Positions 51,797 to 60,992 of a stretch of 64,000 nucleotides of DNA are shown here, one piece after another. The position numbers and the translations under genes were made by a program. The notes beneath the pieces are model-generated. The model did not search any database. It had not been told where the DNA came from and worked only from the letters and a program-made list of their open reading frames with translations. Position 1 is the stretch's first letter, and the number at the start of each line of letters is the position of its first letter. This stretch comes from Pseudomonas sp. P8_229 (GTDB lineage Bacteria > Pseudomonadota > Gammaproteobacteria > Pseudomonadales > Pseudomonadaceae), in assembly GCF_034008635.1 (NCBI RefSeq), contig NZ_CP125378.1, forward strand, positions 5,828,501 through 5,892,500. Reading direction: 5' to 3'.

Positions 51797-52666
51797 TTAT
51801 TCATTACAGCCAGGGTACACGGTGCACTCACGTCCATCTTGTTTGAAAGTTCTAAATTGGGGCGGTGTAGTGCATAACTCTTCCCTTCCAGAATTCCATC
51901 TCCCGGTACAAGGTTTCCAGCCGTTAGGGACTTTTACCCAGTAGCGTAAGTAGCTGGGTACTTCATCATTTGACAGCTTGAATGTCACATGGATCGTCTT
52001 GTCGATAATCGCTTTTTTTGACAAGGATCCGCCTGGTTTGCGACGCTGTAAACGACTCTCTGGAACTTTCCATTCAGGATCTGCGGCAGAACACGATAAT
52101 AACTTTTCAATCTGATCTTTCTTGGCTTTAGCGGTGCTTATCTGAAAGCTCCAAACACAGAGGCCTCTTTGCTCGATTAGATCCGGGTAGGGTGTCGCGG
52201 TACTGTCTGTGCTTTCGGTCTTGATAGAAAGCCCACCCGCCATCTCCAAACCCTGGTCCCAAGCGTCCGACCCGTACGTGGCATTAACTTCGTAGCTCAC
52301 CCTCGTTAGCTCCATCGAGCAATCGGCAATGTGAAACTCTAACGGAACGTCTGTAGACACCGTCTGCTCAATGTCTTTCGCGTCGATCGTATTTGACTTC
52401 TGTTGTTGACGGGTCACAGAACCACCCAAGCCAGAACTGTATACTTGACAGGTTTCACCCTGCTTAGGTGAATACTGAGCTTTTGAAGTAAAGCCAAATT
52501 TTGCAGGAACAGTGGCGATCAGCGTGAAATGCTCTCTGCTGTAGTAGCTCGTTGCACCCTCAATAGAGTCCTTCGCCATCTGTCCAGCAAAGCTGCATGC
52601 ACCAATCAACGGTAATACTAGGAAAAACGCAGCTTGAGCACTGTTTGAAAAGTATTTGCTACCCAT
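51797..52666 (-). CDS. Lipoprotein, probable immunity protein of the lipase effector
   Basis: A 289-residue lipoprotein: hydrophobic signal FFLVLPLIGACSF with the lipobox IGAC, then a large periplasmic part (SYYSREHFTLIATVPAKFGF; CSMELTRVSYEVNATYGSDA). It has several cysteines and a positively charged stretch RLQRRKPGGS. It starts 14 bp from the truncated paralogue and ends 8 bp before the effector start. Immunity proteins to periplasm-acting Tle effectors are commonly lipoproteins encoded next to the effector. Assignment is from context. The ATG at 52666 follows AGGAAG. Confidence 0.72.
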   Translation of the reverse strand: MGSKYFSNSAQAAFFLVLPLIGACSFAGQMAKDSIEGATSYYSREHFTLIATVPAKFGFTSKAQYSPKQGETCQVYSSGLGGSVTRQQQKSNTIDAKDIEQTVSTDVPLEFHIADCSMELTRVSYEVNATYGSDAWDQGLEMAGGLSIKTESTDSTATPYPDLIEQRGLCVWSFQISTAKAKKDQIEKLLSCSAADPEWKVPESRLQRRKPGGSLSKKAIIDKTIHVTFKLSNDEVPSYLRYWVKVPNGWKPCTGRWNSGREELCTTPPQFRTFKQDGRECTVYPGCNE

Positions 52667-52680
52667 TAATGGCTTCCTAC

Positions 52681-53013
52681 TCAACACTGTTTGGATGGAT
52701 TGTGCATTTGCGAAGCCAGTGGTATCTCCGTAGACGTTGTCTGCGGAGCCGACTTTACCTTGACCGTATTGGACTTCCGTTGTTGGCGTATAACATTGCT
52801 ACCGAAACCTAAGCTATAGACCTCGCAGTTCTGACCCGATTTGGACAAATAAAGAGCTTTGGAGGTGAAACCGAAGTTTGCAGGCACGGTAGTGATGGGG
52901 GGGAAGTGCTCGCGGGAGTGGTAGCTCACGCTGCCTTCTGCAACTTGGCGCGAGGTACTGCAGCCGCCGAGCAGCCACAGCACCACGACCGCAGCCCCAG
53001 GTTGAATTTTCAA
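52681..53013 (-). CDS. Truncated paralogue of the immunity lipoprotein
   Basis: A 110-residue lipoprotein (signal AAVVVLWLLGGC, lipobox LGGC). Its mature part aligns with the first about 110 residues of the neighbouring protein: SYHSREHFPPITTVPANFGF versus SYYSREHFTLIATVPAKFGF, and later RQQRKSNT versus RQQQKSNT. It ends abruptly at MHNPSKQC where the neighbour continues for 170 residues. It is thus a partial tandem duplicate, either a decaying copy or a short immunity variant. Its ATG overlaps the DUF4123 stop by 4 bp. Confidence 0.75.
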   Translation of the reverse strand: MKIQPGAAVVVLWLLGGCSTSRQVAEGSVSYHSREHFPPITTVPANFGFTSKALYLSKSGQNCEVYSLGFGSNVIRQQRKSNTVKVKSAPQTTSTEIPLASQMHNPSKQC

Positions 53014-53858
53014 GCCGCGCTGCCTGCTTTCTGATCAACGAACACTCGTTGGCACCGGTCAAAGTGCAGTTGGGACGTTTCTCCGGGAAGCGGCTCCCAC
53101 GCAACATCGGTCATGCAAGCTGGGGACAGACGATGACTCAGCATCATTTCTCGCTGTTCCGGTGTGCGCCAGTCCCAAGCCTCAAGCAGGTCCAATTGCT
53201 CCTCAAGCCACTCACTGACAACTCGGGTTTCGGCCAGTGTGGCAGCCGCATCGACGTGGTAGGTCAGCAACCAGCGCTTGAGGTTGTCTCGCAGGATGCT
53301 TCTGGCTTGCTCGCCCGATTCCGGAGTGCGTAGCCATGGCGCCGGATTCGGTACCGGATACATTCCAGGCCTACTGTTGTCCGCGCTTTTCCAATGGTCC
53401 TGGTCCCAATACAGCACGCTGCTGATCGGCCCGAGCAGCAGCGGCCATTCGGTTTCTTTCATGTTGCCCAGGCAGCGGGCCAGAACCCGGTTGTCCTGGA
53501 AGCGGAACAGTGAGCGCTCGCCATCTTCATCAATGACCATACGGGCAATCCAGTGCCGGGTAAGACTGTCGAGATCAGCCTTGTCCATACTGCCGATCCA
53601 GCCCCAGTTGCGCTGTGGGTCTTCGAGTAGTTTGCGGAAAGCATCGTTGCCCGGGTTCTGCAGTTCAGTCAGCCATGGACTGATAGCGGCGAATTTTGAG
53701 AACTCGGTACGTCGGTAAAGTTGTACCGAGCGTTGCATGACGCCGGCGCTGTACAGCGAGGTGACCGGGTTGGGTTCGGCGAGGCTGTCCAGTGCCAAAA
53801 TCAGCACGCGATTGAGTCTGGACTGTTCGCCTAGCCAGTTGTTGAGTACTTCGCTCAT
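53010..53858 (-). CDS. DUF4123 T6SS adaptor/chaperone (Tap/TEC)
   Basis: A 282-residue DUF4123 protein, the adaptor family that loads effectors onto VgrG tips. Typical points: LILALDSLAEPNPVTSLYSA at the start, SPWLTEL, WGWIGSMDKADLDSLTRHWI, RFQDNRVLARCL, and LLGPISSVLYWD. Its ATG overlaps the vgrG stop by 4 bp and its stop overlaps the truncated immunity gene. It should bind both the C-terminal tail of VgrG and the lipase effector in the cytoplasm. The start at 53858 is supported by this overlap. Confidence 0.9.
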   Translation of the reverse strand: MSEVLNNWLGEQSRLNRVLILALDSLAEPNPVTSLYSAGVMQRSVQLYRRTEFSKFAAISPWLTELQNPGNDAFRKLLEDPQRNWGWIGSMDKADLDSLTRHWIARMVIDEDGERSLFRFQDNRVLARCLGNMKETEWPLLLGPISSVLYWDQDHWKSADNSRPGMYPVPNPAPWLRTPESGEQARSILRDNLKRWLLTYHVDAAATLAETRVVSEWLEEQLDLLEAWDWRTPEQREMMLSHRLSPACMTDVAWEPLPGETSQLHFDRCQRVFVDQKAGSAA

Positions 53859-55927
53859 GCTGTGGCTCCCAGATCGCAGTTGCCTTCGCGGCAGGCTTCG
53901 CAGATCGGACAGCGTATGTCGCCGGTAGCGCGAGCGGCTTTGGCCAAGGCCATCTGTGCGGCGGCCGGGACGAGCAGGGCACCTGCTTTGTCTTTCGCTG
54001 CGGCCCACGGGATGACAGGTTCCAGAATCCCGATTCCCGTCCCCACTCCAGGCGCACCGCCGGTATTCACCTTCACCTCAGCCCCGCTGATGGTCACCCC
54101 ACCGGCATCCACCTTCACAAAACTCCCGCCAGCCTTGGCGGTCAGCTCCATGCCACCCTCGATCACCACTTTCTCACCCGCGTGATAGTGAATCTCGGTC
54201 CCAGCCTCGACAAACTGCGCCGTACCGACCTTCACATGCTGCGTCACGCCCACCGTCAGGTGATCATCTGCGCGCATCTCACTGACACGATCCAGATGGG
54301 TAATCCGGTGTTCCTCGACCTTGAACTCGCTCAGGGTGTTGGCTTCAACCGTGTCATGCCGCTCATTCCCCACGCGGATCTTCTGGTCGTGCTCGATGTT
54401 CTCGTCCCAGTCGCGCTGGGCATGGATATAGATCTGCTCCACGCCCTTTTTGTCTTCGATGCGGAACTCGTTGTAGCCCTTGCCGCCCGGGGAGCTGAGG
54501 GTCTTGAAGGTGCTGCGGGTCTTGTTCGCCGGCAGGTCGTAGGGGACGACGTTTTCCTTGTGGTACAGGCAGCCGGTGACGAGTGGCTGGTCGGGGTCGC
54601 CTTCGAGGAAGGTGACGAGTACTTCCATGCCGATGCGCGGGATGGCGATGCCGCCGTAGGCCGCGCCGGCCCAGCCGCTGGCGACGCGTAGCCAGCAGGT
54701 GGTTTTGTCGTCGCTTTGGCCGTCGCGGTCCCAGTGGAACTGGACTTTGATGCGGCCGTACTGGTCGCAGTGGATTTCTTCACCTTTAGGGCCGGTGACG
54801 ACCGCGGTCTGGCTGCCAAGGACTTTTGGTTTCGGGTGTTCGAGGGCAGGGCGGTAGTGCGCATCCCACGGCGTGGCGAGGAAGCTGTTGCGGTAGCCCT
54901 GGTGGAAATCGCTTTTGTTGTCGGTAACGTCGCTGGTGACGTTCTCGCCCAGCACTTGCGGTTGTTTGCCTTCGTGAAAGACTTCCAGCAGCAGCCACAG
55001 GTCGTTCCATTCAGCGCGCGGGTGTTCGGCCAGGGTCAGGAAGTGGCCGCTGGTCAGGGTCGGTTCGTCACCTTTGCCTTCGGCGAGTTTGTAGTCGCTG
55101 CGATGACGTTCAAGGGCGCGAGTCGAGAGGAATTTGCCGCGTTCGCGGGTGGTGAAGCGACCGGGGTAATCGTAGTCTTCGAGGTCTGGGGCGAACTCGG
55201 ATTTGACCGCGCCTTCGGGCAGGATCTTCGGTTTTTCGAAGTCGTAGTCGCGGCGGCTGACGCGGGTGGTGCGGGTTTCCAGGCGCAGGTTGAAACGCTT
55301 GATCACCGGTTTGTCGGCGCTCATGCCGGAGTCTTGCTGGTAGCTCACGGCCTTGAGTTTGCGGAACACCGTCTGGTCGTCGCCGAACACCAGTTTGTGC
55401 CCGCTGCTGCTGTGCTGGAAGTGGAAGTGAATGCCTTCCTCTTCGCACAGGCGCTGGATGAAGTGCAGGTCGGACTCGTCGTACTGCACACAGTAATCGC
55501 GCTGCGGGTACTCGGCGTTGAGCTGGAAGCTGTAAGCGTCGGCCAGAATGCCGCGATCTTCGAGGACCTGGGCGATGATCTTCGGCACGGTGAGGTTCTG
55601 GAAAATCTGCTGGTCATGATTGTGCCGCAGATAGGCCAGTTGCGGCACCAGGCTGATGCTGTAACGGGTCAGGGTCTTGCCGGAATCGCCTTGCTCGATG
55701 CGATACACCAGGCCGTGAATCTTGCCCTCGCCGGTGGCGCCGAAGGTCAGCACGCCGGGCTTGTGCAGCAGCTCTTCGAGTTTGAGGTCGGGGCGGGCGC
55801 TGACCAGTTCGAGGTCGAAACGGAAAGGCTCGTTGAGGGCTTCGCGACCGGTGAAGCTGAGCACTTGCAGGTCGGCGGAGGCGCCTTCGAGCGTAAGGGT
55901 AATGTGGGTAGCGTTGGCGTCCAGCAT
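53855..55927 (-). CDS. vgrG: Type VI secretion tip protein VgrG
   Basis: A 690-residue VgrG (TssI), the trimeric spike of the type VI tube. Domains in order: gp27-like (about 1-370, VLSFTGREALNEPFRFDLEL, YCVQYDESDLHFIQRLCEEE), OB/gp5 (ATVTGPKGEEIHCDQYGRIKVQ-like segment, WLRVASGWAGAAYGGIAIPR), the beta-helix, and a DUF2345-type tail (AKAGGSFVKVDAGGVTISGA). After it comes a Cys-rich end CPICEACREGNC. No enzymatic C-terminal domain is fused. The ATG at 55927 matches the family start MLDANATHITLTLEG. It heads an operon with adaptor, immunity and effector genes. Confidence 0.95.
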   Translation of the reverse strand: MLDANATHITLTLEGASADLQVLSFTGREALNEPFRFDLELVSARPDLKLEELLHKPGVLTFGATGEGKIHGLVYRIEQGDSGKTLTRYSISLVPQLAYLRHNHDQQIFQNLTVPKIIAQVLEDRGILADAYSFQLNAEYPQRDYCVQYDESDLHFIQRLCEEEGIHFHFQHSSSGHKLVFGDDQTVFRKLKAVSYQQDSGMSADKPVIKRFNLRLETRTTRVSRRDYDFEKPKILPEGAVKSEFAPDLEDYDYPGRFTTRERGKFLSTRALERHRSDYKLAEGKGDEPTLTSGHFLTLAEHPRAEWNDLWLLLEVFHEGKQPQVLGENVTSDVTDNKSDFHQGYRNSFLATPWDAHYRPALEHPKPKVLGSQTAVVTGPKGEEIHCDQYGRIKVQFHWDRDGQSDDKTTCWLRVASGWAGAAYGGIAIPRIGMEVLVTFLEGDPDQPLVTGCLYHKENVVPYDLPANKTRSTFKTLSSPGGKGYNEFRIEDKKGVEQIYIHAQRDWDENIEHDQKIRVGNERHDTVEANTLSEFKVEEHRITHLDRVSEMRADDHLTVGVTQHVKVGTAQFVEAGTEIHYHAGEKVVIEGGMELTAKAGGSFVKVDAGGVTISGAEVKVNTGGAPGVGTGIGILEPVIPWAAAKDKAGALLVPAAAQMALAKAARATGDIRCPICEACREGNCDLGATA

Positions 55928-56301
55928 GCCTTGAATTCCGTCCGTTGAATAAGCAGGTGACGGATGATGGAGGATTAAACCGCCTCGTTCAAGGCGCAAA
56001 TGCCGTAGGGACGGGGGCCGCAGGGCATAGGGAAAACCCTTATGTCGGCGATTTCGCCTAATGAAACCGGGCACTTCGTCGTCATGAACGCGTGTCGAAC
56101 GCGCAGGTCGGGCCAGCCCTGCGCTGAAGAATGATCGGTCAGTTTCAGACTAAAGTCGCCTTCAGCCCGTCAAAGCCATCTGCCATCATTGCGCCTCACC
56201 CCTGCGTGTCCACTTCTTCCCGGCTGTTTTTGACCCGGGACGGGAGCTATTTTTCTGGCTAACTGCGCCCCGGCGCAAACGCTGTACTGTTGGAGTTTTT
56301 C
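55928..56301. other. Divergent intergenic region vgrG / oprD
   Basis: About 374 bp with no convincing gene. The vgrG-side frame extends upstream about 49 codons without similarity. I see a small hairpin AGGG-TTTT-CCCT near 56030 and no clear promoter for vgrG. The oprD side ends with TGGAGTTTTTC, the ribosome-binding region. Confidence 0.35.
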
Positions 56302-57603
56302 ATGCGTCCCCCATTTCCCCTCATCACCCCGCGCCAGGCGTTTGGCTTCGGAGCCGTTGTGCTGTGCGCAGGTTTTGCCGCGCAGGCTCAGGCCAGTGGT
56401 TTTCTCGAAGACACCACGGCGAAAATCGAATCGCGCACGGTGTACTTCAACCGCGATTTCCGTGATGGGCACACCTCCAGCGACCAGGGCGCTTCCAAGC
56501 GTGAAGAGTCGGCACAGGGCTTCATTCTCAATCTGCAATCGGGCTACACCGAGGGCACGGTCGGCTTCGGTCTCGATGCGCTGGGCATGCTCGGCTTTCA
56601 GCTCGATTCCAGCCCTGATCGCAGCAACAGCGGCTTGCTGCCGTCCAGCGGCGAGAACCCGCGCGGCTCGAAGGGCCAGTACGCGAAAATGGGCCTGACC
56701 GCCAAGGTCAAAGTCTCGGACACGGTGCTGAAGTACGGCGCGTTGCTGCCGGATCTGCCGCTGCTCAAGTACAACGACGGTCGTTTGCTGCCGACCATGT
56801 TCAACGGCGCCATGCTGACCTCCAAAGAGGTCAAGGATCTGACCTTCATGGCCGCGCGTCTGGACAAGTACACCGCGCGCGATTCCACCGATTCGCAAGA
56901 CATCCGCGTGCACTGCAAGAACAAGCGCTACGCCTGTAACACCACCGCCGATCATTTCGACATGTACGGCTTGGACTACAAGATCAACGATCGCCTGACC
57001 ACGCAGTATCACTACGCGGAGCTGGAAGATATTTACCGTCAGCACTTCATCGGTTTGCTGGGCAATCAGCCGTTGGGCGACGGCGTATTGAAGGCTGACC
57101 TGCGTTTGATCAAGAGTGCCGACAGCGGCGCTGAGCGTGCCGGCTCCATCGACAACCGCGCCTTGAGCGGCATGCTCTCGTACGGCATCAGTGGCCACAC
57201 CTTCAGCGCCGGCTGGCAGCGCATGAACGGCGACAACTCGATGCCGTACCTCGATGGCAGCAATCCGTATCTGGTCAACTACGTGCAGGTCAACGACTTC
57301 GCCGCGGCGCAGGAGCGTTCCTGGCAGCTGCGTTACGACTATGACTTCAAGGCCATCGGCATCAACGGCCTGAGCTTCCTGACCCGTTATGTGAACGGTG
57401 ACCACATCAAGGTCCCGGGCAGCGATCAGGAAGGCAAAGAGTGGGAACGCGACAGCGAGCTGAAGTACGTGATCCAGACGGGCACGTTCAAGGATGTCAG
57501 CTTGCGTCTGCGTAATGCGACTTACCGCACCAACTATGAAAAGTTTGCGCGGGATGTGGATGAGACCCGGTTGATTGTGAGTTACAACTTTTCGGTGTTG
57601 TAA
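56302..57603 (+). CDS. OprD-family outer-membrane porin
   Basis: A 433-residue OprD-type specific porin. The signal peptide ends AAQAQA; the mature start SGFLEDTTAKIESRTVYFNR is diagnostic for OprD proteins. An 18-strand barrel follows, with LPDLPLLKYNDGRLLPTMFN, and the C-terminus LIVSYNFSVL. The pair of Cys (VHCKNKRYACN) sits in an extracellular-loop position. Substrates of this family are amino acids, small acids or sugars; the mtl genes are nearby but on the other strand and I would not assign polyols on that basis. Confidence 0.92.
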   Translation: MRPPFPLITPRQAFGFGAVVLCAGFAAQAQASGFLEDTTAKIESRTVYFNRDFRDGHTSSDQGASKREESAQGFILNLQSGYTEGTVGFGLDALGMLGFQLDSSPDRSNSGLLPSSGENPRGSKGQYAKMGLTAKVKVSDTVLKYGALLPDLPLLKYNDGRLLPTMFNGAMLTSKEVKDLTFMAARLDKYTARDSTDSQDIRVHCKNKRYACNTTADHFDMYGLDYKINDRLTTQYHYAELEDIYRQHFIGLLGNQPLGDGVLKADLRLIKSADSGAERAGSIDNRALSGMLSYGISGHTFSAGWQRMNGDNSMPYLDGSNPYLVNYVQVNDFAAAQERSWQLRYDYDFKAIGINGLSFLTRYVNGDHIKVPGSDQEGKEWERDSELKYVIQTGTFKDVSLRLRNATYRTNYEKFARDVDETRLIVSYNFSVL

Positions 57604-57632
57604 CCCTTAGAATTGTGGCGCCTGGGAGACCG

Positions 57633-57726
57633 CTATCGCGAGCAGGCTCACTCCTACAGGGATCGATGGCGAACACGCTATTCGCGTCTACCAAAATCCC
57701 TTTGTAGGAGTGAGCCTGCTCGCGAT
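57633..57726. repeat. REP pair in outward orientation
   Basis: ATCGCGAGCAGGCTCACTCC at the left and TGTAGGAGTGAGCCTGCTCG at the right, about 45 bp apart, between the convergent oprD and SLT genes. Confidence 0.82.
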
Positions 57727-57744
57727 TGGGTCCGAAAGCCACCG

Positions 57745-58365
57745 CTACAACCAATGCCAGAACCGGCTCCAGAAGCCCCGATTCAGGTCTTCCTTGCACC
57801 CGGCATACTGCCGCGCATACACGTCGGACCGCACCTGTACCTTGCGTGCAGTCGGCATCAGCCAGGCCTTGCTGGCGTAGGTCTTGTTGCGGAAACCGCC
57901 CCAGCCCTCGTGGTAGTTGAGGTACTGGTTATAGGCGTCGTACTTGTACACGCCGTTGATCGAGGTGGTCTTGTCCATGTACCAGCCGACGAAGTCGATG
58001 GCATCGTCGAAGTCTTCGCGGTCGGCGCCGTGTCTGCCGGTGCTTTTCTGATAATCGGACCAGACTTCATCCTTGGCCTGAGCGTATCCCGACGCCGTCG
58101 TGACCCGACCCCACGGGATCACCCACAACAGGTATTTGCGCGGCGTCTTGGCGTCGTAGCGGTAGCCGGACTCCTGATACATGATCGCGAAGGGCACCTG
58201 GATCGGTACGCCCCAGCGCTTCTGCGTGACTTGCGCGGCGTCGTACCAATCGCTTTTCTCGCGGAAGATTTCGCAGATGTCTTCAGGCGATCGCGGCGGC
58301 GAGGTGCCGCAACCGCTGAGTAATCCCGCCAGTATCAAAAGTCCCGCCGTCCGCCCCGAAATCAA
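57745..58365 (-). CDS. SLT-domain (transglycosylase-like) lipoprotein
   Basis: A 206-residue lipoprotein: signal MISGRTAGLLILAGLLSGCG (lipobox LSGC). The mature part contains a lysozyme-like SLT domain: VPIQVPFAIMYQESGYRYDA with the catalytic Glu, then GRVTTASGYAQAKDEVW, and YLNYHEGWGGFRNKTYAS. It should cleave or bind peptidoglycan from the outer-membrane inner face. Length and Pseudomonas conservation fit a stand-alone lytic transglycosylase-like protein. Confidence 0.85.
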   Translation of the reverse strand: MISGRTAGLLILAGLLSGCGTSPPRSPEDICEIFREKSDWYDAAQVTQKRWGVPIQVPFAIMYQESGYRYDAKTPRKYLLWVIPWGRVTTASGYAQAKDEVWSDYQKSTGRHGADREDFDDAIDFVGWYMDKTTSINGVYKYDAYNQYLNYHEGWGGFRNKTYASKAWLMPTARKVQVRSDVYARQYAGCKEDLNRGFWSRFWHWL

Positions 58366-58408
58366 ACTGTCATCCCCATGCGCGCAAAAAGGGCGACAGT
58401 CTACGCGC

Positions 58409-59347
58409 TCAGTTCAACTGGTGACGATAGGGTAAATCCGGACCGGTCTTGCTGCACGTAAGGGCGGCCGCCTGTACGGCAAACCTGAGCATTGCGTCGA
58501 TCTGCTCGCGGCTGAGTTGTTGCACACCTTCAACCGAGTCCAGGCCTTGCTCGGTCAGCCAGGTGATCAACGCGGCCTGGAAGGTATCGCCGGCGCCGAC
58601 GGTATCGGCGATTTTCACCGAGCACGCCGGCACCGACCACGAACCATGCGCGCGGCTGAACGCGGTCGCGCCTGCACCGCCACGGGTCAGGAACACCACC
58701 TGGCAGCGATGCTGCAGCCAGCCTTCGATGACCCGTTGTGGGTCTTGCTCGGGATACAGCAGGCTCAGGTCTTCATCGCTGACCTTGATCATGTCGGCCA
58801 GTTGCACCAGGGTCGCCACGCGCTCGCGCCACAGGTTGATGTTCGGCTCGGGGTTGAGGCGCACGTTGGGGTCGAGGGTGATCAGGCGCTTGCCGCTTTC
58901 GCGTTGCACCAGGGTCAGCAGGGTGTCGGCAATCGGTTGCACCACCAGCGAGAACGAGCCGATGTGCAATCCGCGCACGTCCGCGCCAAGCTCCGGCAGA
59001 TGCGCAACGCTCAACTGGCGATCGGCACAGCCTTCACCGCGAAAGCTGTAATGCGGCGAACCATTGGCGCCGACCGCGACCATCGCCAGGGTGGTCGGCG
59101 CGGCGAAGTCCAGCAGATAGTCCGGGCGCACACCTTCTTCGCGCAGCACTTGCTGCAAACGCCGGCCCAGGTAATCCGTGGACAGCCCGGCAAACAGCGC
59201 TGAATCCACACCCAAGCGGCGCAAACCGACGGCGACGTTGAACGGCGAGCCGCCGGCAATCGCCTTGAAATTCACTTTTGAGGCCAGACCGCTGGCATCG
59301 TCTTCGCTGAAGAAATCGAACAGGGCTTCGCCACACACCAAATACAT
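58409..59347 (-). CDS. mtlZ: Fructokinase of the mtl operon (PfkB family)
   Basis: A 312-residue ribokinase/PfkB-family sugar kinase. It starts MYLVCGEALFDFFSED; the N-terminal signature GGSPFNVAVGLRRLG and the C-terminal catalytic motif DTVGAGDTFQAALI are intact. In P. fluorescens the mtl cluster ends with xylulokinase (mtlY) and fructokinase (mtlZ), which phosphorylate the ketoses produced by the polyol dehydrogenase. Here it is the last gene, 13 bp after mtlY. The start at 59347 is preferred over upstream in-frame ATGs. Confidence 0.9.
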   Translation of the reverse strand: MYLVCGEALFDFFSEDDASGLASKVNFKAIAGGSPFNVAVGLRRLGVDSALFAGLSTDYLGRRLQQVLREEGVRPDYLLDFAAPTTLAMVAVGANGSPHYSFRGEGCADRQLSVAHLPELGADVRGLHIGSFSLVVQPIADTLLTLVQRESGKRLITLDPNVRLNPEPNINLWRERVATLVQLADMIKVSDEDLSLLYPEQDPQRVIEGWLQHRCQVVFLTRGGAGATAFSRAHGSWSVPACSVKIADTVGAGDTFQAALITWLTEQGLDSVEGVQQLSREQIDAMLRFAVQAAALTCSKTGPDLPYRHQLN

Positions 59348-59360
59348 AATTGTTTGCTCT

Positions 59361-60857
59361 TTATAGGGTTGCGACATGCTGTTGATAGCGTTCATAGACC
59401 TGCTGGAACGCCGCGACATTGGCGGCAACCGGCAGGGTTTCACTGCTCAGGTCGAGCTTCACGCAGCGTTCGCACAGGGTCGAAAGGCTGTCTTCGTGAC
59501 CGTTCGACCATGACTTGCACCACGCTGCCTGAATCGCTGCGCCAAGGGCTGCGGCTTCGCTTTGCTCGGTGCAGATCACCGGGGTGTTCATGATGTCGGC
59601 AACGATCTGCCGCCACACCGCACTTTTCGAGCCGCCGCCGATCAGGCAAATGCTGCGGCTTTGTAAACCATTGTGGCGCAACAGATCCAGTCCATAACGC
59701 AAACCGAAGGTCGTACCCTCGACCGCGGCACGACACAGATTGGCCTGGGTCAGGTTGCTCAGGGTCAGCCCGTGCAGGCTGCCGGTGGCATGGGGCAGGG
59801 CGGGGACGCGTTCACCATTGAGGAACGGCAGCATGCTCACGCCTTCGGCGCCGATGGGCGCCTGGGCGACGAGGTCGTTGAACTGTTGCAGATCGAGGTC
59901 GAACAGCTCGCGGATCGCCCCGGTGGCGTTGGTCAGGTTCATGGTGCAGATCAGCGGCAGCCAGCCACCGCTGGAAGAACAGAACGTCGCGACTGACGCA
60001 TCCGGGCTGACCTTCGGCGCCTCGGCGTAGGCGTACACCGTGCCGGAGGAGCCGAGGCTCATGGTAATCGCTCCCGGCTGAATGTTGCCGGTGCCGATCG
60101 CGCCCAGCATGTTGTCGCCACCGCCGCTGGAAACCAGCGCATTCGGGTTGAGGCCGAGCTGTTCGGCAATCGCCGGCAGCAGCGTGCCGACCGCCTGATG
60201 CGCGTCGACCAGCTCCGGCAACGCCGCTTGCAGGCGCCCCGTGGCGTCGATGTCGCGCAGCAGTTGCAAGTCCCACTGACGGCTGCGCACGTTGAAATAA
60301 CCGGTGCCGGAGGCGTCTCCGTATTCGCTGCAGGCGCGGCCGGTGAGCCAGAAGTTCAGATAGTCGTGGGGCAGCAGGATGCGTGCGATGCGTGAGAACA
60401 GTGCCGGGTGCTGTTCTTTGGTCCACAGCAGTTTCGACACGGTGTAGCCCGGCGCGATGACCACGCCGAGGCGCTCCAGCGAACCTTTTTCACCGCCCAG
60501 GTGTTTGAGCAGACGGTCGTTTTCGTCAGCGGTTTCGGTGTCGCACCACAGCTTGGCCGGGCGCAGCACCTGGCCCTGGTCGTCGAGCAGTACCAGGCCG
60601 TGTTGCTGGCCGGAGACGCCGATGCCAAGGATCGACTGGCCGTCGATATTGGCCGCGAGCAAGGCGCGGCGGGTGGCGAGGGCGAAGGCGTCCAGCCACT
60701 GCCGGGTGTCTTGCTCGCGGCGGCCGTTGGCGCCGCTGATCATCGTGTGCGTGGCGGCGCCCTGACCGAGCACCTGACCGCTGGCGGCATCGAGGATGAT
60801 CGCCTTGGTGCCCTGGGTGCCGCAGTCGATGCCGAGGAAGAGTTGTCGGGTTGTCAC
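59361..60857 (-). CDS. mtlY: Xylulokinase of the mtl operon
   Basis: A 498-residue FGGY-family carbohydrate kinase. Seen: FLGIDCGTQGTKAIILDAAS at the start, GVSGQQHGLVLLDDQGQVLR, WCDTETADEN (active-site Asp region), and LIGGGSKSAVWRQIVADIMN with the nucleotide loop. It phosphorylates D-xylulose made from D-arabitol. It lies between mtlD (135 bp upstream, with a REP pair in the gap) and mtlZ. Confidence 0.93.
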   Translation of the reverse strand: MTTRQLFLGIDCGTQGTKAIILDAASGQVLGQGAATHTMISGANGRREQDTRQWLDAFALATRRALLAANIDGQSILGIGVSGQQHGLVLLDDQGQVLRPAKLWCDTETADENDRLLKHLGGEKGSLERLGVVIAPGYTVSKLLWTKEQHPALFSRIARILLPHDYLNFWLTGRACSEYGDASGTGYFNVRSRQWDLQLLRDIDATGRLQAALPELVDAHQAVGTLLPAIAEQLGLNPNALVSSGGGDNMLGAIGTGNIQPGAITMSLGSSGTVYAYAEAPKVSPDASVATFCSSSGGWLPLICTMNLTNATGAIRELFDLDLQQFNDLVAQAPIGAEGVSMLPFLNGERVPALPHATGSLHGLTLSNLTQANLCRAAVEGTTFGLRYGLDLLRHNGLQSRSICLIGGGSKSAVWRQIVADIMNTPVICTEQSEAAALGAAIQAAWCKSWSNGHEDSLSTLCERCVKLDLSSETLPVAANVAAFQQVYERYQQHVATL

Positions 60858-60901
60858 AGTGAGGTCCTCAGGGTGTCAGGTCTGCCAATGTGAGGCTGCC
60901 A

Positions 60902-60967
60902 TTCGCGAGCAGGCTCACTCCCACATTTTGAAATGCGTTCCTCTGTGGGAGCGGGCTTGCTCGCGAA
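60902..60967. repeat. REP pair inside the mtl operon (mtlD-mtlY gap)
   Basis: TTCGCGAGCAGGCTCACTCC and TGTGGGAGCGGGCTTGCTCG face outward with about 20 bp between. It interrupts an otherwise tight operon. Confidence 0.85.
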
Positions 60968-60992
60968 GGCGTCAGTCGTCTCAGCGCTGGAC

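Noticed and set aside
54716..55948. A 410-codon open frame antisense to vgrG
   Set aside because: Fully contained in the opposite strand of a conserved gene; Val/Ala/Phe-biased shadow composition.
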